64,000 nucleotides of DNA from an uncultured Anaeromusa sp. (GCF_963668665.1 NZ_OY764902.1:904001-968000), one strand, 5' to 3'. Shown: positions 36,206-44,318, counted from the stretch's first letter. Numbers and translations are program-made. The notes: a model not told the origin generated them from the letters alone.

Positions 36206-36658
36206 TCATGTTTGTCTCATCTTTTTTTTCACGACGTATTTGAACCGGCCTTCATCTATCATCCCCAGGCGTTCGGCAATTGCCATAAGAATCTCATCAA
36301 GCCAGCGGAACATAGTGGCCCTGGAAATGCACAATTCTATAGCAATGCCATCATCCGTAAGCGTCCTCGGGCGCTCCCAGTATCGCATCCGAATAAGCCG
36401 GAACCTATCATCGTCAAGGTTATTCATTACGCCATCTATAGCGCTAACCACCCGCTCAAGCTGGGAAATTCTCGGCGTGCTGACAATAAGCCTGACTACT
36501 TGTTCTTCTGTTGGCGCTCCTGGGAGATTAGACCGGCCATAGCATTCGTCTTTCTTTCCGGTACCGCACATTTCTTCTTTGAGCAGGTAGTAGTCCCGTT
36601 TTGTGTCTTGAAAAATGGTCAATTCTTTTTCGATGAACCTTCTAACATCTTGTCGCAT
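36206..36658 (-). CDS. RinA/ArpU-like late transcription activator
   Basis: 150 aa from ATG 36658 after GAGTGGAGGTGC. LERVVSAIDGVMNNLDDDRF, RLIRMRYWERPRTLTDDGIA and ELCISRATMFRWLDEILMAI form a sigma-70 region-4-like HTH, as in RinA/ArpU. It lies at the end of the early operon and upstream of the terminase block, the usual position of the late-gene activator. Confidence 0.82.
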   Translation of the reverse strand: MRQDVRRFIEKELTIFQDTKRDYYLLKEEMCGTGKKDECYGRSNLPGAPTEEQVVRLIVSTPRISQLERVVSAIDGVMNNLDDDRFRLIRMRYWERPRTLTDDGIAIELCISRATMFRWLDEILMAIAERLGMIDEGRFKYVVKKKMRQT

Positions 36659-36838
36659 AGTATGCACCTCCACTCAAATAGCCATTAGGGCAGTCGCAAT
36701 GCCGCCCTTTTTGTATATCAACCAGCGGTTTCCTAAACTGTTGGTTTTACTAAATTTATTTATTTTTCCTTATAATCACTAACATCACCACTTCCATCGA
36801 TTCTCTTGCAATCACTTTAGCGTGCAAATCCAATAACT

Positions 36839-36867
36839 TTGTTATATTTTCCGATTTAATTTATAAT
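36839..36867 (+). promoter_or_regulatory. Promoter of the 36925 membrane protein gene
   Basis: TTGTTA (36839-36844), 17 bp, TATAAT (36862-36867) in an AT-rich 266-bp gap (36659-36924) that holds no other gene I can see. Confidence 0.65.
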
Positions 36868-36924
36868 TAATTTTATGTCACTTTTGGAACACTTCTACCA
36901 AATTAAAGGAGGCTTTCTTCTAAC

Positions 36925-37686
36925 ATGAACCACGTTTTCCAATACATATTGACTATATGGGCAAACCGCAAACGCATTTTAGCAGATTTCAACTCGGTAA
37001 AAAAAGACCTACGAGTAGTATTATTGATTGCCCTATCAATAGAGCTCCTACTTGAATTTATCCTGTTCAAAATACCAGAATGCTTTTCTGGTGCTTCAAC
37101 AATTGGACAGCTATTCTCCAAATTATCTCTTTCTTTCATTGCATCATTCATTTTTTATTATCTAGTGGTACATCTAAAATCTCAAAACGACAAAAGAAAT
37201 GGATATGCAGTAGCAATTCCATTGGCCGAAAGAATCATTTGCGATACAAGAAGCATACTAACAGAATTACATATAGAATTAGGAACCTCTTCAAGTAATG
37301 AGGATATTCGGTTAGCTCTAAATCAACTAACTTTATCTTCTACTGCGAATGTTATAGTAAGCACTTCTCCACCTAGGTATTTTACTTGGTTAGAATATCT
37401 AGCTTCTTACCACAACAATCTTATTGGAACGGTAAACTCTATTTTTAATTTCACTACCCTTTGCGATTCTGATTTCATAAAAAGAGCAAATGATATTCAG
37501 TATTCTCATTTTATGTATATAATAGGGAGTTTATCGGCAAATAGAATGGCATTATCCCCTTCTATGTACAACCAATCTCTAAATTATTTATCAGATTCCT
37601 TTATAGAACATATAGCTCTAATCAATGATTTAGAAATATATATCAATGAGAAAGCTAATGCCCTCTCTTTAGAAAGAAACACATAA
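36925..37686 (+). CDS. Membrane protein of unknown function, cargo
   Basis: 253 aa, rightward among leftward genes, AT-rich, own promoter, and a good AAAGGAGG site. Two membrane helices (about 31-49 and 65-85) lie near the N terminus and expose a cytoplasmic domain of about 165 residues. No family is recognised. Isolated, foreign-looking and self-transcribed: a typical lysogen-expressed cargo gene, possibly for exclusion of other phages (inference). Confidence 0.65.
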   Translation: MNHVFQYILTIWANRKRILADFNSVKKDLRVVLLIALSIELLLEFILFKIPECFSGASTIGQLFSKLSLSFIASFIFYYLVVHLKSQNDKRNGYAVAIPLAERIICDTRSILTELHIELGTSSSNEDIRLALNQLTLSSTANVIVSTSPPRYFTWLEYLASYHNNLIGTVNSIFNFTTLCDSDFIKRANDIQYSHFMYIIGSLSANRMALSPSMYNQSLNYLSDSFIEHIALINDLEIYINEKANALSLERNT

Positions 37687-37694
37687 GTACACCC

Positions 37695-37946
37695 TCACGC
37701 CCCCTTCCTATGCGCTCCATGGGAAACAGTGCACTTTACCGCCGCTCCCTTACTCAGCATGTCCGCCCGGCTCTCGTATCCGTGGCTCTGTGCGTGAGTG
37801 TTGGTAAGCCATTCCATCCACTGACCGCACTCTTTGCAGTAGTATCCGTGCGAAGGCAGCATCACCGGAGCCGTCGGCTCATGCCGCCGATCCAGCTGAC
37901 CTGCAACAGCCAGTGCAACGTCACGCCGTTCTTTTCTTGCGATCAT
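37695..37946 (-). CDS. Zinc-finger phage protein (Ros/MucR-like)
   Basis: 83 aa. GYYCKECGQWMEWLTNTHAQ followed by SHGYESRADML gives CxxC…HxxxH, like Ros/MucR zinc fingers. Likely a small DNA-binding protein of the early operon. Its start overlaps the 3' end of the 37921 gene by 26 nt. Confidence 0.7.
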   Translation of the reverse strand: MIARKERRDVALAVAGQLDRRHEPTAPVMLPSHGYYCKECGQWMEWLTNTHAQSHGYESRADMLSKGAAVKCTVSHGAHRKGA

Positions 37947-38091
37947 GTCCCCACCCTATTCTCTTGAATTGCATCGGTGTCGCCAGGAACACCACGCAGC
38001 CCCAGCAATATTTGACCCGCGCTATCTCGATATAGCCAATCCGTTGCCTGTATTCCAGTTCGCAAAGCGGCACCATCAGAAGGTCGTCCAT
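37921..38091 (-). CDS. Small early phage protein (56 aa)
   Basis: ATG 38091 follows GGGGAGGTAGACC and abuts the methylase frame. Sequence MDDLLMVPLCELEYRQRIGY, then YCWGCVVFLATPMQ. Cys pair and aromatic residues; no family recognised. The ribosome site and operon overlap support it. Confidence 0.65.
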   Translation of the reverse strand: MDDLLMVPLCELEYRQRIGYIEIARVKYCWGCVVFLATPMQFKRIGWGHDRKKRTA

Positions 38092-38094
38092 GGT

Positions 38095-39075
38095 CTACCT
38101 CCCCGCCTCAATCTCGGCAATCGCTGCAAAGATTGGATAGATTTGCTGCGGCACTACGGCGTTGCCCAAGCATTTCAGACGCTTTGCCCTATTCTTTTGC
38201 CCTTGAATTACTCGCGGTGGCTCGTAACTATACTGCTGAGATATTTCGGCTACTTGATTATCAAGGTGAAATTGAACTTTCTTTCCGTCTTTACGATAAA
38301 TCGTATTACCTCTTTTTATCGCATCATTCGGAATGTTTTTCCCGCCAGATGGTGTAGTTGGAGTCATCCAGTCATCACCATTTCCTAACGGCGCAGGCCA
38401 ACCAGGCCATTCTTGTTCAGCTTTTTCAATATCTGTCCATTTTATGGGGAAACCCATAAGACATTCCACCCAATCGGCATTAAGTTGGCCTTTGTTGTTT
38501 GGTTCCATGACTTGACCTTTTAGGTTCATTCTTGAAGCTTCTTCACCTTGCCGCTCGGTACCATATTGACAACCGCCTTTATAATCAGAAGCCCGTGGAG
38601 TTCCCCACATTTTTACTTTTACTGCCCACCCCAATTTGTTCGGTTTATCTCTTTTGTCCCCAGAGCAGCACAAATTTAAATCATTCGAGGCTGCTAGTGA
38701 ATTAGGAGTTGGCCAAAATAAACACTCTGTCTCTTTGGTGCGGCGCTCCGATATCGCCAGCTCCATAGCACGACCATCCGACACGATACCCAAGCGCGGC
38801 CAAGTCGTAGAGAATGGTTCCAAAAGTTCCCCCCCGTCTCCCGGAAACATCAGTAATTGACAAGAGTCCTGCAACATTTTCGCCCAATACCCACCGCGGT
38901 TTGAGTTCTCCCACAATGCGAAGCATCTCAGGCCATAGGTAGCGGTCATCTTCTTGCCCTTTTCTGCTACCGGCGACGCTAAACGGTTGACAAGGAAATC
39001 CACCGCAGACAATATCGACTTTTGATATGCCATCTTCTTCGAGCGTTTCTTTACTAATCTTTCTGACATCGCCAT
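38095..39075 (-). CDS. C5-cytosine methylase, C-terminal (target-recognition) part in second frame
   Basis: From about 38740 downwards this frame carries FWPTPNSLAASND, WGTPRASDYKGG, LNADWVECLMGFPIKWTDIE and RLKCLGNAVVPQQIYPIF. The last is methylase motif X; WPTP and LMGFP are usual in phage Dcm target domains. The upstream part overlaps the N-terminal frame by up to 374 nt. Its TTWPRLGIVSDGRAME segment also looks like a phage methylase pattern, so the overlap may be meaningful or chance. A shift between frames is needed for a whole enzyme. Confidence 0.6.
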   Translation of the reverse strand: MAMSERLVKKRSKKMAYQKSILSAVDFLVNRLASPVAEKGKKMTATYGLRCFALWENSNRGGYWAKMLQDSCQLLMFPGDGGELLEPFSTTWPRLGIVSDGRAMELAISERRTKETECLFWPTPNSLAASNDLNLCCSGDKRDKPNKLGWAVKVKMWGTPRASDYKGGCQYGTERQGEEASRMNLKGQVMEPNNKGQLNADWVECLMGFPIKWTDIEKAEQEWPGWPAPLGNGDDWMTPTTPSGGKNIPNDAIKRGNTIYRKDGKKVQFHLDNQVAEISQQYSYEPPRVIQGQKNRAKRLKCLGNAVVPQQIYPIFAAIAEIEAGR

Positions 39076-39223
39076 AAACCGGCACCCCCGGAAATCTCTT
39101 TTTCAGCACACTAACCGCATACGATTCTATCTCACAAAAAGCCACCGTCTCAATTCCTGCCCACTGAGCAGCAAGGTCGATGCCGCCGATGCCGGAGAAG
39201 AGGGATAACATTTTTAGGTTCAC
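38702..39223 (-). CDS. C5-cytosine methylase, N-terminal catalytic part
   Basis: 173 aa with motif I LSLFSGIGGIDLAAQWAG, motif IV GGFPCQPFSVAG (catalytic Cys), motif VI GENVAGLL and motif VIII QRDRVFILA. Then it stops at ANS. Starts at GTG 39223 or ATG 39211. Motifs IX-X lie in the other frame (38095-39075). It is either a programmed frameshift, a recent mutation, or a sequencing error. An intact enzyme would methylate phage DNA against host restriction. Confidence 0.75.
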   Translation of the reverse strand: MNLKMLSLFSGIGGIDLAAQWAGIETVAFCEIESYAVSVLKKRFPGVPVYGDVRKISKETLEEDGISKVDIVCGGFPCQPFSVAGSRKGQEDDRYLWPEMLRIVGELKPRWVLGENVAGLLSITDVSGRRGGTFGTILYDLAALGYRVGWSCYGAGDIGAPHQRDRVFILANS

Positions 39224-39266
39224 GCCCTCACCCCTTCCCTAAACTTAACCCTCGTTAACGCCTTGC

Positions 39267-39596
39267 TCACTGCAAAAACTCAACATCCTCAACGCTCCTG
39301 GCCACCACATACAGCCCACCATGAGCCTCAATATCCGCCTGAAAGTCCAGCTGCCACTCGGACAGCTTGCCTTTCGGAGCCTTGACCTCAATGTACACCG
39401 TCCGCCCATTCTTTATCGCCGTCAAATCGCTAAGCCCCTTGTGACACCCAAGCCCCTGTTGATGCCGGATCACGAACCACCCACGCCAGCGCAAGTACTC
39501 CCGAATCGCGTTTTGGATGTCCGTCTCCGTCGGCCCCTTTGGCTTGCCCTTTTTTCCTGAGGAAATCCTGGCGAAGTCCGCCTCACTCATCCGCAT
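39267..39596 (-). CDS. VRR-NUC nuclease
   Basis: 109 aa. PTETDIQNAIREYLRWRGWF, GLSDLTAIKNGRTVYIEVKA and GKLSEWQLDFQADIEAHGG hold the catalytic D…ExK…Q pattern of the VRR-NUC PD-(D/E)XK family. Phage copies act as structure-specific nucleases in replication/recombination. Confidence 0.92.
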   Translation of the reverse strand: MRMSEADFARISSGKKGKPKGPTETDIQNAIREYLRWRGWFVIRHQQGLGCHKGLSDLTAIKNGRTVYIEVKAPKGKLSEWQLDFQADIEAHGGLYVVARSVEDVEFLQ

Positions 39597-40132
39597 GGCT
39601 GTTGCTCCAATTCTTCACGCAAAATTTTGCAAAGCATAGACCAAATAGTCTCCGCAAACATTCTGTCAGAGTAAGAGTATTCTTTCACGCCGCTGAAAAG
39701 TTCCCAGAAATCAGGGTCAACCTCAGAAATTGCCGAGCTTTCGTTTAAAACAACCACGCAATAACCTTCATCCTCAATTTCCATGCTGTTGACTAAATCG
39801 TAGGCTTCCCTAGCTTCTTCCTTGCTACAGCTACACTCCCGCCGAAGACGTAAGATGTGCTCTTTCCACATGGCTACAGACTTATCAAAATTAAACTTTG
39901 GGTCCGACACCTTGTTGAGTAGATACTCTGAGGAACGCTCCAGCTCCAAAATAAAATGCTTGAACGTCTCCCTGCCATGCCGCGGCCAAGAATAGTTCCA
40001 GTCACCAAAGGAACTGTGGCAAGTCATGCCGCCGGCGGCACTATCGATAGTGAAAACAGCCCATTCTCCGCGGTTCCAGCGAATATCATACTTTTCGACA
40101 GTACTCTTTTTGCAAGTAAACTCTTTATTCAT
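39587..40132 (-). CDS. Phage protein of unknown function
   Basis: 181 aa from ATG 40132 after GGAGGCGAGGTT. GEWAVFTIDSAAGGMTCHSS and FGDWNYSWPRHGRETFKHFI form a pattern met in several phage early operons. Function unknown. Overlaps both neighbours. Confidence 0.7.
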   Translation of the reverse strand: MNKEFTCKKSTVEKYDIRWNRGEWAVFTIDSAAGGMTCHSSFGDWNYSWPRHGRETFKHFILELERSSEYLLNKVSDPKFNFDKSVAMWKEHILRLRRECSCSKEEAREAYDLVNSMEIEDEGYCVVVLNESSAISEVDPDFWELFSGVKEYSYSDRMFAETIWSMLCKILREELEQQPCG

Positions 40133-40329
40133 AACCTCGCCTCCATCCTTGCGCAGTGGAAACAATGGGTACGGTCCGCTTCCGGATCCACGGCAATCGC
40201 GCAATCCTCGCAAGGGCTGCTGCTAGCCTTGGATACCCTGCACAAGCACCCGACCAACAATCCGGCCAACATGGAAACGCTTGAGATAACCACCACCATG
40301 CCAACGATCTGGCTCAAGTCTAAAAACAT
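40129..40329 (-). CDS. Small membrane protein with Cys pairs
   Basis: 66 aa from ATG 40329 after GAGTGGAGGTGCGAG. One membrane helix (about 8-30) precedes a soluble CEDC … CFHC zinc-ribbon-like tail. It overlaps the next gene by 4 nt. Unknown role. Confidence 0.62.
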   Translation of the reverse strand: MFLDLSQIVGMVVVISSVSMLAGLLVGCLCRVSKASSSPCEDCAIAVDPEADRTHCFHCARMEARL

Positions 40330-40351
40330 CTCGCACCTCCACTCACCCACA

Positions 40352-41431
40352 TTAGGCAATATCCAACCGGTGCCGGCATCGACACTCAACCATCGCCCGC
40401 TGCTCATTCTCTATATAGCCTTGCCCCTTACAAAGAGGACACTCCGGGTCTATCTTCGGAGCGTACTCCCGGAAGAGTCCGTCCACCAAAAACGTGTGCG
40501 GCATCTTGATAAATTTCTCAGCCGTCCCAGCAACAGAAACCCGATACTTTTTCGCGGCTCTCACCAAATCAGCCGGCGGAATGCTTTTACCGATAAGCCC
40601 CTTCCATGCCTCCATGGCCTTCGACATCCCCGATCGGCGCGGATACTCATTCCAGAACGCCATAAAATCCGTTCCCTGCTCTCCGCCCTCGTCCCCCTCT
40701 GTTTTATTCATGCATATTTCTCCGTCCGTACTTCCATCCGAAACAGAAAAGTTATCCACAGGTCGAACTTCCTCGCGCGCATTACTGGGTTCCGTAGATG
40801 GTTTCAGGTTGGGGGAATCAGTAATAGGGATAGGGGAATCCGCCGGGCTAGTACGGTGCTTTTCTGATGCAAGTCCGGTGCTAGCACTGTGCAAGTCTGG
40901 TGCTAGTCCGGTGCTAGTCTGGTGCTCACCTAAAACCCTTGTTTCATCTGGCTTCTCGCCATTTACCTGTTTTTTACATCCCTCTAAATCTGGTGCTTTC
41001 CCTGTACTGGAATCAGTCTCGCACTGTTCTTGTCCGGTGCTAGTCTGGTGCAAGTACGGTGCTAGTCCGGTGCTAGTATCAGACAAGTCTGGTGCTGGTA
41101 TGGTGCTGGCCGCTTCCTTCTGATGAGGGTTTTGATGCGTCACAAAATGCATAATCTGAACATATTTTTTGCAATTATATTCATATCTGATAATAAACGC
41201 CGGTTTTCCATCATCTTCTTTGACTGACGCAAGCTCATTAAGCAGCTCATCAATATTGCAATCGTCGTAAGGCAATATTTCCGCTTTAATTTTCTTCGGA
41301 CGGTCCTCCATGCGCCCTTCCCTATCCGCCAGTGTCCAAAGGCCAGCAAAAAGGAGTCTGGCCAAAGGCTGACACTCGGCCAATGCGTCATTGGTGAAAA
41401 ATCCTGGCTTTATGTTTCTCGCTCTGGCCAA
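40352..41431 (-). CDS. Phage replication initiator (replisome organiser), contains iterons
   Basis: 359 aa. The N terminus NIKPGFFTNDALAECQPLAR, LLFAGLWTLADREGRMEDRP is the winged-helix initiator domain of phage replisome organisers. A low-complexity Ser/Thr/Gly linker (about 105-210) is encoded by tandem 11-bp DNA repeats. The C terminus (FMAFWNEYPRRSGMSKAMEA, later CPLCKGQGYIE and CRCRH) interacts with helicase loader in relatives. It likely binds its own gene to start replication, as lambda O does. Confidence 0.85.
   Translation of the reverse strand: MARARNIKPGFFTNDALAECQPLARLLFAGLWTLADREGRMEDRPKKIKAEILPYDDCNIDELLNELASVKEDDGKPAFIIRYEYNCKKYVQIMHFVTHQNPHQKEAASTIPAPDLSDTSTGLAPYLHQTSTGQEQCETDSSTGKAPDLEGCKKQVNGEKPDETRVLGEHQTSTGLAPDLHSASTGLASEKHRTSPADSPIPITDSPNLKPSTEPSNAREEVRPVDNFSVSDGSTDGEICMNKTEGDEGGEQGTDFMAFWNEYPRRSGMSKAMEAWKGLIGKSIPPADLVRAAKKYRVSVAGTAEKFIKMPHTFLVDGLFREYAPKIDPECPLCKGQGYIENEQRAMVECRCRHRLDIA
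40850..40926. repeat. Iteron block 1: seven contiguous 11-bp units
   Basis: Seven 11-mers in exact register, consensus AGTCYGGTGCT (for example 40872-40882, 40894-40904, 40905-40915, 40916-40926). Eleven is not a multiple of three, so the repeats are kept at the DNA level, not as a peptide repeat. Likely replication origin. Confidence 0.8.
40987..41107. repeat. Iteron block 2: eleven 11-bp registers
   Basis: Same unit and strict 11-bp phase; seven registers match well (40987, 41031, 41042, 41053, 41064, 41086, 41097). The 60 bp between the blocks breaks the phase and may hold the unwinding or helicase-loading segment. Confidence 0.78.
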
Positions 41432-41443
41432 ACTACGTCACCC

Positions 41444-41602
41444 CTACTCTTTAAAATCAAGCTCCGTCTGCCGCCGTTTCCATTCCGCCTCTTCGGCTTG
41501 CGACTTCTTCCAGCAAACAATCCCATATCCGCGGTCAATACTCTTAGCATCTTTCAGCACGCGATGGCAGCGGCCACAGCGGCAAGCGCTTTCCTTCTCT
41601 AT
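41444..41602 (-). CDS. DUF6011-like small zinc protein, non-standard start
   Basis: 52 aa. ACRCGRCHRVLKDAKSIDRG followed by YGIVCWKK is the CxCGxC…GxGxxC pattern of DUF6011-like proteins. The frame has no ATG, GTG or TTG before the Cys motif. The only sensible start is ATA at 41602, 9 nt after AGGAGG, overlapping the previous stop. Codons and motif look intact, so a rare start or coupling is likelier than decay. Confidence 0.55.
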   Translation of the reverse strand: MEKESACRCGRCHRVLKDAKSIDRGYGIVCWKKSQAEEAEWKRRQTELDFKE

Positions 41603-41603
41603 A

Positions 41604-41828
41604 TCAAATTGCCTCCTTCATCTTTGCTTCGCATTTCGGGCACTCACTGGCCCAAGGGCTGCCGCTAGCATGATGGCACCGTTCGCAAATCGCAGATAGC
41701 GTTCGCCATTCAGTACCGCAGCCAGGGCAGCGCAGCTTGACCATGGGCCACGAATATCCGACTTGTACTCCTTCGGTATTGCACTTTAGGCAATAGGTCC
41801 GAGTGGTTACGCCGGGCTTGCATTTCAT
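41604..41828 (-). CDS. Zinc-ribbon phage protein
   Basis: 74 aa with five Cys pairs: YCLKC, LRCPGC, ICERC, ECPKC and the start MKCKPG. Probably two zinc ribbons. Its ATG overlaps the recT stop. Role unknown. Confidence 0.72.
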   Translation of the reverse strand: MKCKPGVTTRTYCLKCNTEGVQVGYSWPMVKLRCPGCGTEWRTLSAICERCHHASGSPWASECPKCEAKMKEAI

Positions 41829-42742
41829 TACTTCACGCCTACAGCTGCATCCAAAATCTCATCATCGGTCATTGGCTTTTCCGGCTCTTTAACTTCGCCA
41901 GTTTCTAGATCTACATCATACGTCGCTGTAAAAAAGCTCTCACCCGTTACACCCGTCTTGTCTTCTTGAACCTTGACCACGCTTTCATCGCGGCTGATGC
42001 CTTCCATAATGGCCTGAGCCTCTACAGAGATTGGCATGTACTTAGTCATGGCCTTCATGGCCGTCTTCTTGGCCATCTCGTCAAAATGGTCAGCCCAGGG
42101 TCCATATAGTTTCCCTGTATCCTTATCCTTCGATTTAGAAAAGCGTTCAGCATGTTCTAAGGCCTCAGCCCTACTGAGATAAAAGAAACCGTATCCGCCG
42201 TCTTTTAGGTGATATACCGAGTAGTATCCAGTGACGTCTCCGCGGTTACTCGCGGCCGGTTTATGCTTCAAGTTAGCATGAACACCAAGCTCATAATCAA
42301 ACTCATCATTTTCTCGAACCTCATAGGCGTAGACCTGAGATACATCACCAGTGCGCCGGACCAAGTCTAACAAGCCCTTATACCCAATTTGAAACTGCGC
42401 CTCCATCTTCTTGGTCTTCCCATTCCAGAAAGGAACCAAGTACGCATGGCCAATTAGATTAGGCTCTAGTCCCAGCGTCGCGCAGTTCATGATGGCGCCG
42501 ACAACACTCTCCGGAGTACACTCCATAAGCTTAGGGTTCCTCGAGATTGCCTGCAGCCCGATCCGCGCCATGCGCTCTGGCGTTACATGCTTTGGAACTA
42601 GGCTTTTCATGGCCTTAAACTGCTTTCCAAGCTCAGACGTAATAACAGAGGTAAAAGATTGTTCTTTCTGCTGTTGAGAAGTTAGGTTCACGTTTTGCGC
42701 CTTGTTGGCCAAGGCTTGATTATTTCCGTTTGCTGCTGCCAT
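41828..42742 (-). CDS. recT: RecT single-strand annealing protein
   Basis: 304 aa. LVPKHVTPERMARIGLQAIS, ECTPESVVGAIMNCATLGLE, FQIGYKGLLDLVRRTGDVSQ and GPWADHFDEMAKKTAMKAMT are diagnostic of RecT. It anneals exonuclease-resected strands in phage recombination. It pairs with the YqaJ exonuclease upstream. Confidence 0.96.
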   Translation of the reverse strand: MAAANGNNQALANKAQNVNLTSQQQKEQSFTSVITSELGKQFKAMKSLVPKHVTPERMARIGLQAISRNPKLMECTPESVVGAIMNCATLGLEPNLIGHAYLVPFWNGKTKKMEAQFQIGYKGLLDLVRRTGDVSQVYAYEVRENDEFDYELGVHANLKHKPAASNRGDVTGYYSVYHLKDGGYGFFYLSRAEALEHAERFSKSKDKDTGKLYGPWADHFDEMAKKTAMKAMTKYMPISVEAQAIMEGISRDESVVKVQEDKTGVTGESFFTATYDVDLETGEVKEPEKPMTDDEILDAAVGVK

Positions 42743-42759
42743 AGTATCTCCCGCCCTTC

Positions 42760-43689
42760 CTATTTCACGGAGAACCGCCGACTAGGCGCTCCTGGTTTTG
42801 TGTAGTTTTGATATATGCCCGGATAGTCTTTTTCAAACTTGGCCTTGTCGAACGACTCACGCGGCTTGGTGCTTTTCCAAATGACAACTCGCTCACCGCA
42901 CTCACCGGCTTCGTTCTCTCCAAGAAACTCTTTGAGATGATTTTCAGCAAGCCGGACTGCTTCTTCTGCAGTCTTTAGGCTTTCCTTTCCTGTCTCGTAC
43001 TGCTCGATCCAGAAAGCAGCGTCCGCTGGAAGGTCAATAGTGCTACCGTTAGAACTTGGAAGCTCACGCTTTAACGCCTCAGCACTCGCTTCACTTCCGT
43101 CAATGGCGGGCCTCGTTCTCGTCTCAACGAGCGACCAAAAATCTGCTTCTTTTTCAATCAGCATCCGGATAATTTCTTCATTGCGCGGAATCTCTTTCCA
43201 AACAAAGATCTGTCCGCCAATCAATACGGCGATGTACCACTTCTTTAAGCCCGTCACGGCCAAATAATGTTGGCACTGCAGATAGTATTCGTCTGGAACT
43301 TCATCGCCCTCCCATCGGCTTTCTTGGCGCCAGCCGGCTGTTTTGCATTCAAGACCTGCTTTCTCTCCTACAACAAGCCGATCGACGTTGGCGAACATAT
43401 ATGAATGTTTAGGATGAAACAGGATCGCGTTCCGGCGCTTGACCTTCTTGCCGGTTCGGCGTTCAAACTCTTTAGCGACCACTTCTTCGAGCGTGTTTCC
43501 CCAATACACGGATTCCTTTTCGCTCAAATCCTCTGGCTCCACCATGCCGGTTTTCTCCAGCCATAGGGCAATAGGTGACTTGTATTTACTGATTCCAAGA
43601 ACGGCAGCCACATCGCTGCCTCCAATTCCGTTTTTACGAGTCTCAATCCAATCCTCATGACTCATATTGATAGTGGCAATCGCGCTCAT
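42760..43689 (-). CDS. YqaJ-type viral recombinase / exonuclease
   Basis: 309 aa. RKNGIGGSDVAAVLGISKYK, LEEVVAKEFERRTGKKVKRR, FANVDRLVVGEKAGLECKTA and PDEYYLQCQHYLAVTGLKKW contain the D…ExK…Q nuclease core of YqaJ/lambda-exo proteins. It resects double-strand ends for RecT. Confidence 0.94.
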   Translation of the reverse strand: MSAIATINMSHEDWIETRKNGIGGSDVAAVLGISKYKSPIALWLEKTGMVEPEDLSEKESVYWGNTLEEVVAKEFERRTGKKVKRRNAILFHPKHSYMFANVDRLVVGEKAGLECKTAGWRQESRWEGDEVPDEYYLQCQHYLAVTGLKKWYIAVLIGGQIFVWKEIPRNEEIIRMLIEKEADFWSLVETRTRPAIDGSEASAEALKRELPSSNGSTIDLPADAAFWIEQYETGKESLKTAEEAVRLAENHLKEFLGENEAGECGERVVIWKSTKPRESFDKAKFEKDYPGIYQNYTKPGAPSRRFSVK

Positions 43690-43904
43690 TCATCATCTTC
43701 CTTTCCAGCGAAATTGTATTCCCAGCAATCCTTGCAGTATTTATGAAGATCTAACCCTGGTCCATAACGAAGGTTCCCTTCGTTGGTAGGCGCTCCGCAG
43801 TCGTGGCAGCATTCCATTTCCTCTTCAGGCTCATCCGGCGAATCCGGACCACGAAACGGATAGGCTGCGCTTTTCCATGAAAGCTGCGTTACATCAAGAA
43901 GCAT
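43686..43904 (-). CDS. Small zinc-binding early protein
   Basis: 72 aa from ATG 43904 after GGGGAGCCAAC. MECCHDCGAPTNEG and HKYCKDCWEYNF give two CxxC pairs. Overlaps both neighbours. Function unknown. Confidence 0.68.
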   Translation of the reverse strand: MLLDVTQLSWKSAAYPFRGPDSPDEPEEEMECCHDCGAPTNEGNLRYGPGLDLHKYCKDCWEYNFAGKEDDE

Positions 43905-44076
43905 GTTGGCTCCCCACGCCCCCGTCCTTAGCATTAGCTATTTTCCCAACAACGAGCGTGGTCCAATCATTCTTGCACTTGGGGCAAATGCGATGCACGA
44001 CTCTGCCATGGTGAAAAATAACATCCCCTTTAACATTGCAATCAGGGCAGTTCACTACTTCTTTGACGTTGCTCAT
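43894..44076 (-). CDS. Small zinc-ribbon early protein
   Basis: 60 aa. VNCPDCNVKGDVIFHHG and HRICPKCKNDWT make one zinc ribbon. ATGA overlap with the upstream gene. Function unknown. Confidence 0.68.
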   Translation of the reverse strand: MSNVKEVVNCPDCNVKGDVIFHHGRVVHRICPKCKNDWTTLVVGKIANAKDGGVGSQHAS

Positions 44077-44318
44077 GCCGCCTCGCCCCCTTGCCGCAGC
44101 TTACTCCAAATGACTTCCTGGATAACTCTGGCCAAACCAGCTGCGAAAGAGTTGTGCGTATGCAAATACCACCGCCGAACTGCCCGAAGCTCATTGATCG
44201 ACATCTTCAAAAAAGCCCTGACGTGCCGCAGCCCTGTTTGATATCCTGTCCGGTACCGATTGGACTGAAGCATCTTTTCATGCAGCGTATTAAAGGCTTT
44301 TACCGTTTTTTCACTCAT
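44073..44318 (-). CDS. Small early phage protein
   Basis: 81 aa from ATG 44318 after AAAGGGAGCG. Basic and helical (RTGYQTGLRHVRAFLKMSIN, then ELRAVRRWYLHTHNSF). May bind nucleic acid. No family recognised. Confidence 0.6.
   Translation of the reverse strand: MSEKTVKAFNTLHEKMLQSNRYRTGYQTGLRHVRAFLKMSINELRAVRRWYLHTHNSFAAGLARVIQEVIWSKLRQGGEAA

Noticed and set aside
40494..41123. Plus-strand frame of 209 aa opposite the initiator gene with repeated Ser-Gly-Ala peptides
   Set aside because: The peptide repeats come from the 11-bp DNA iterons; the opposite strand encodes a recognised initiator domain.
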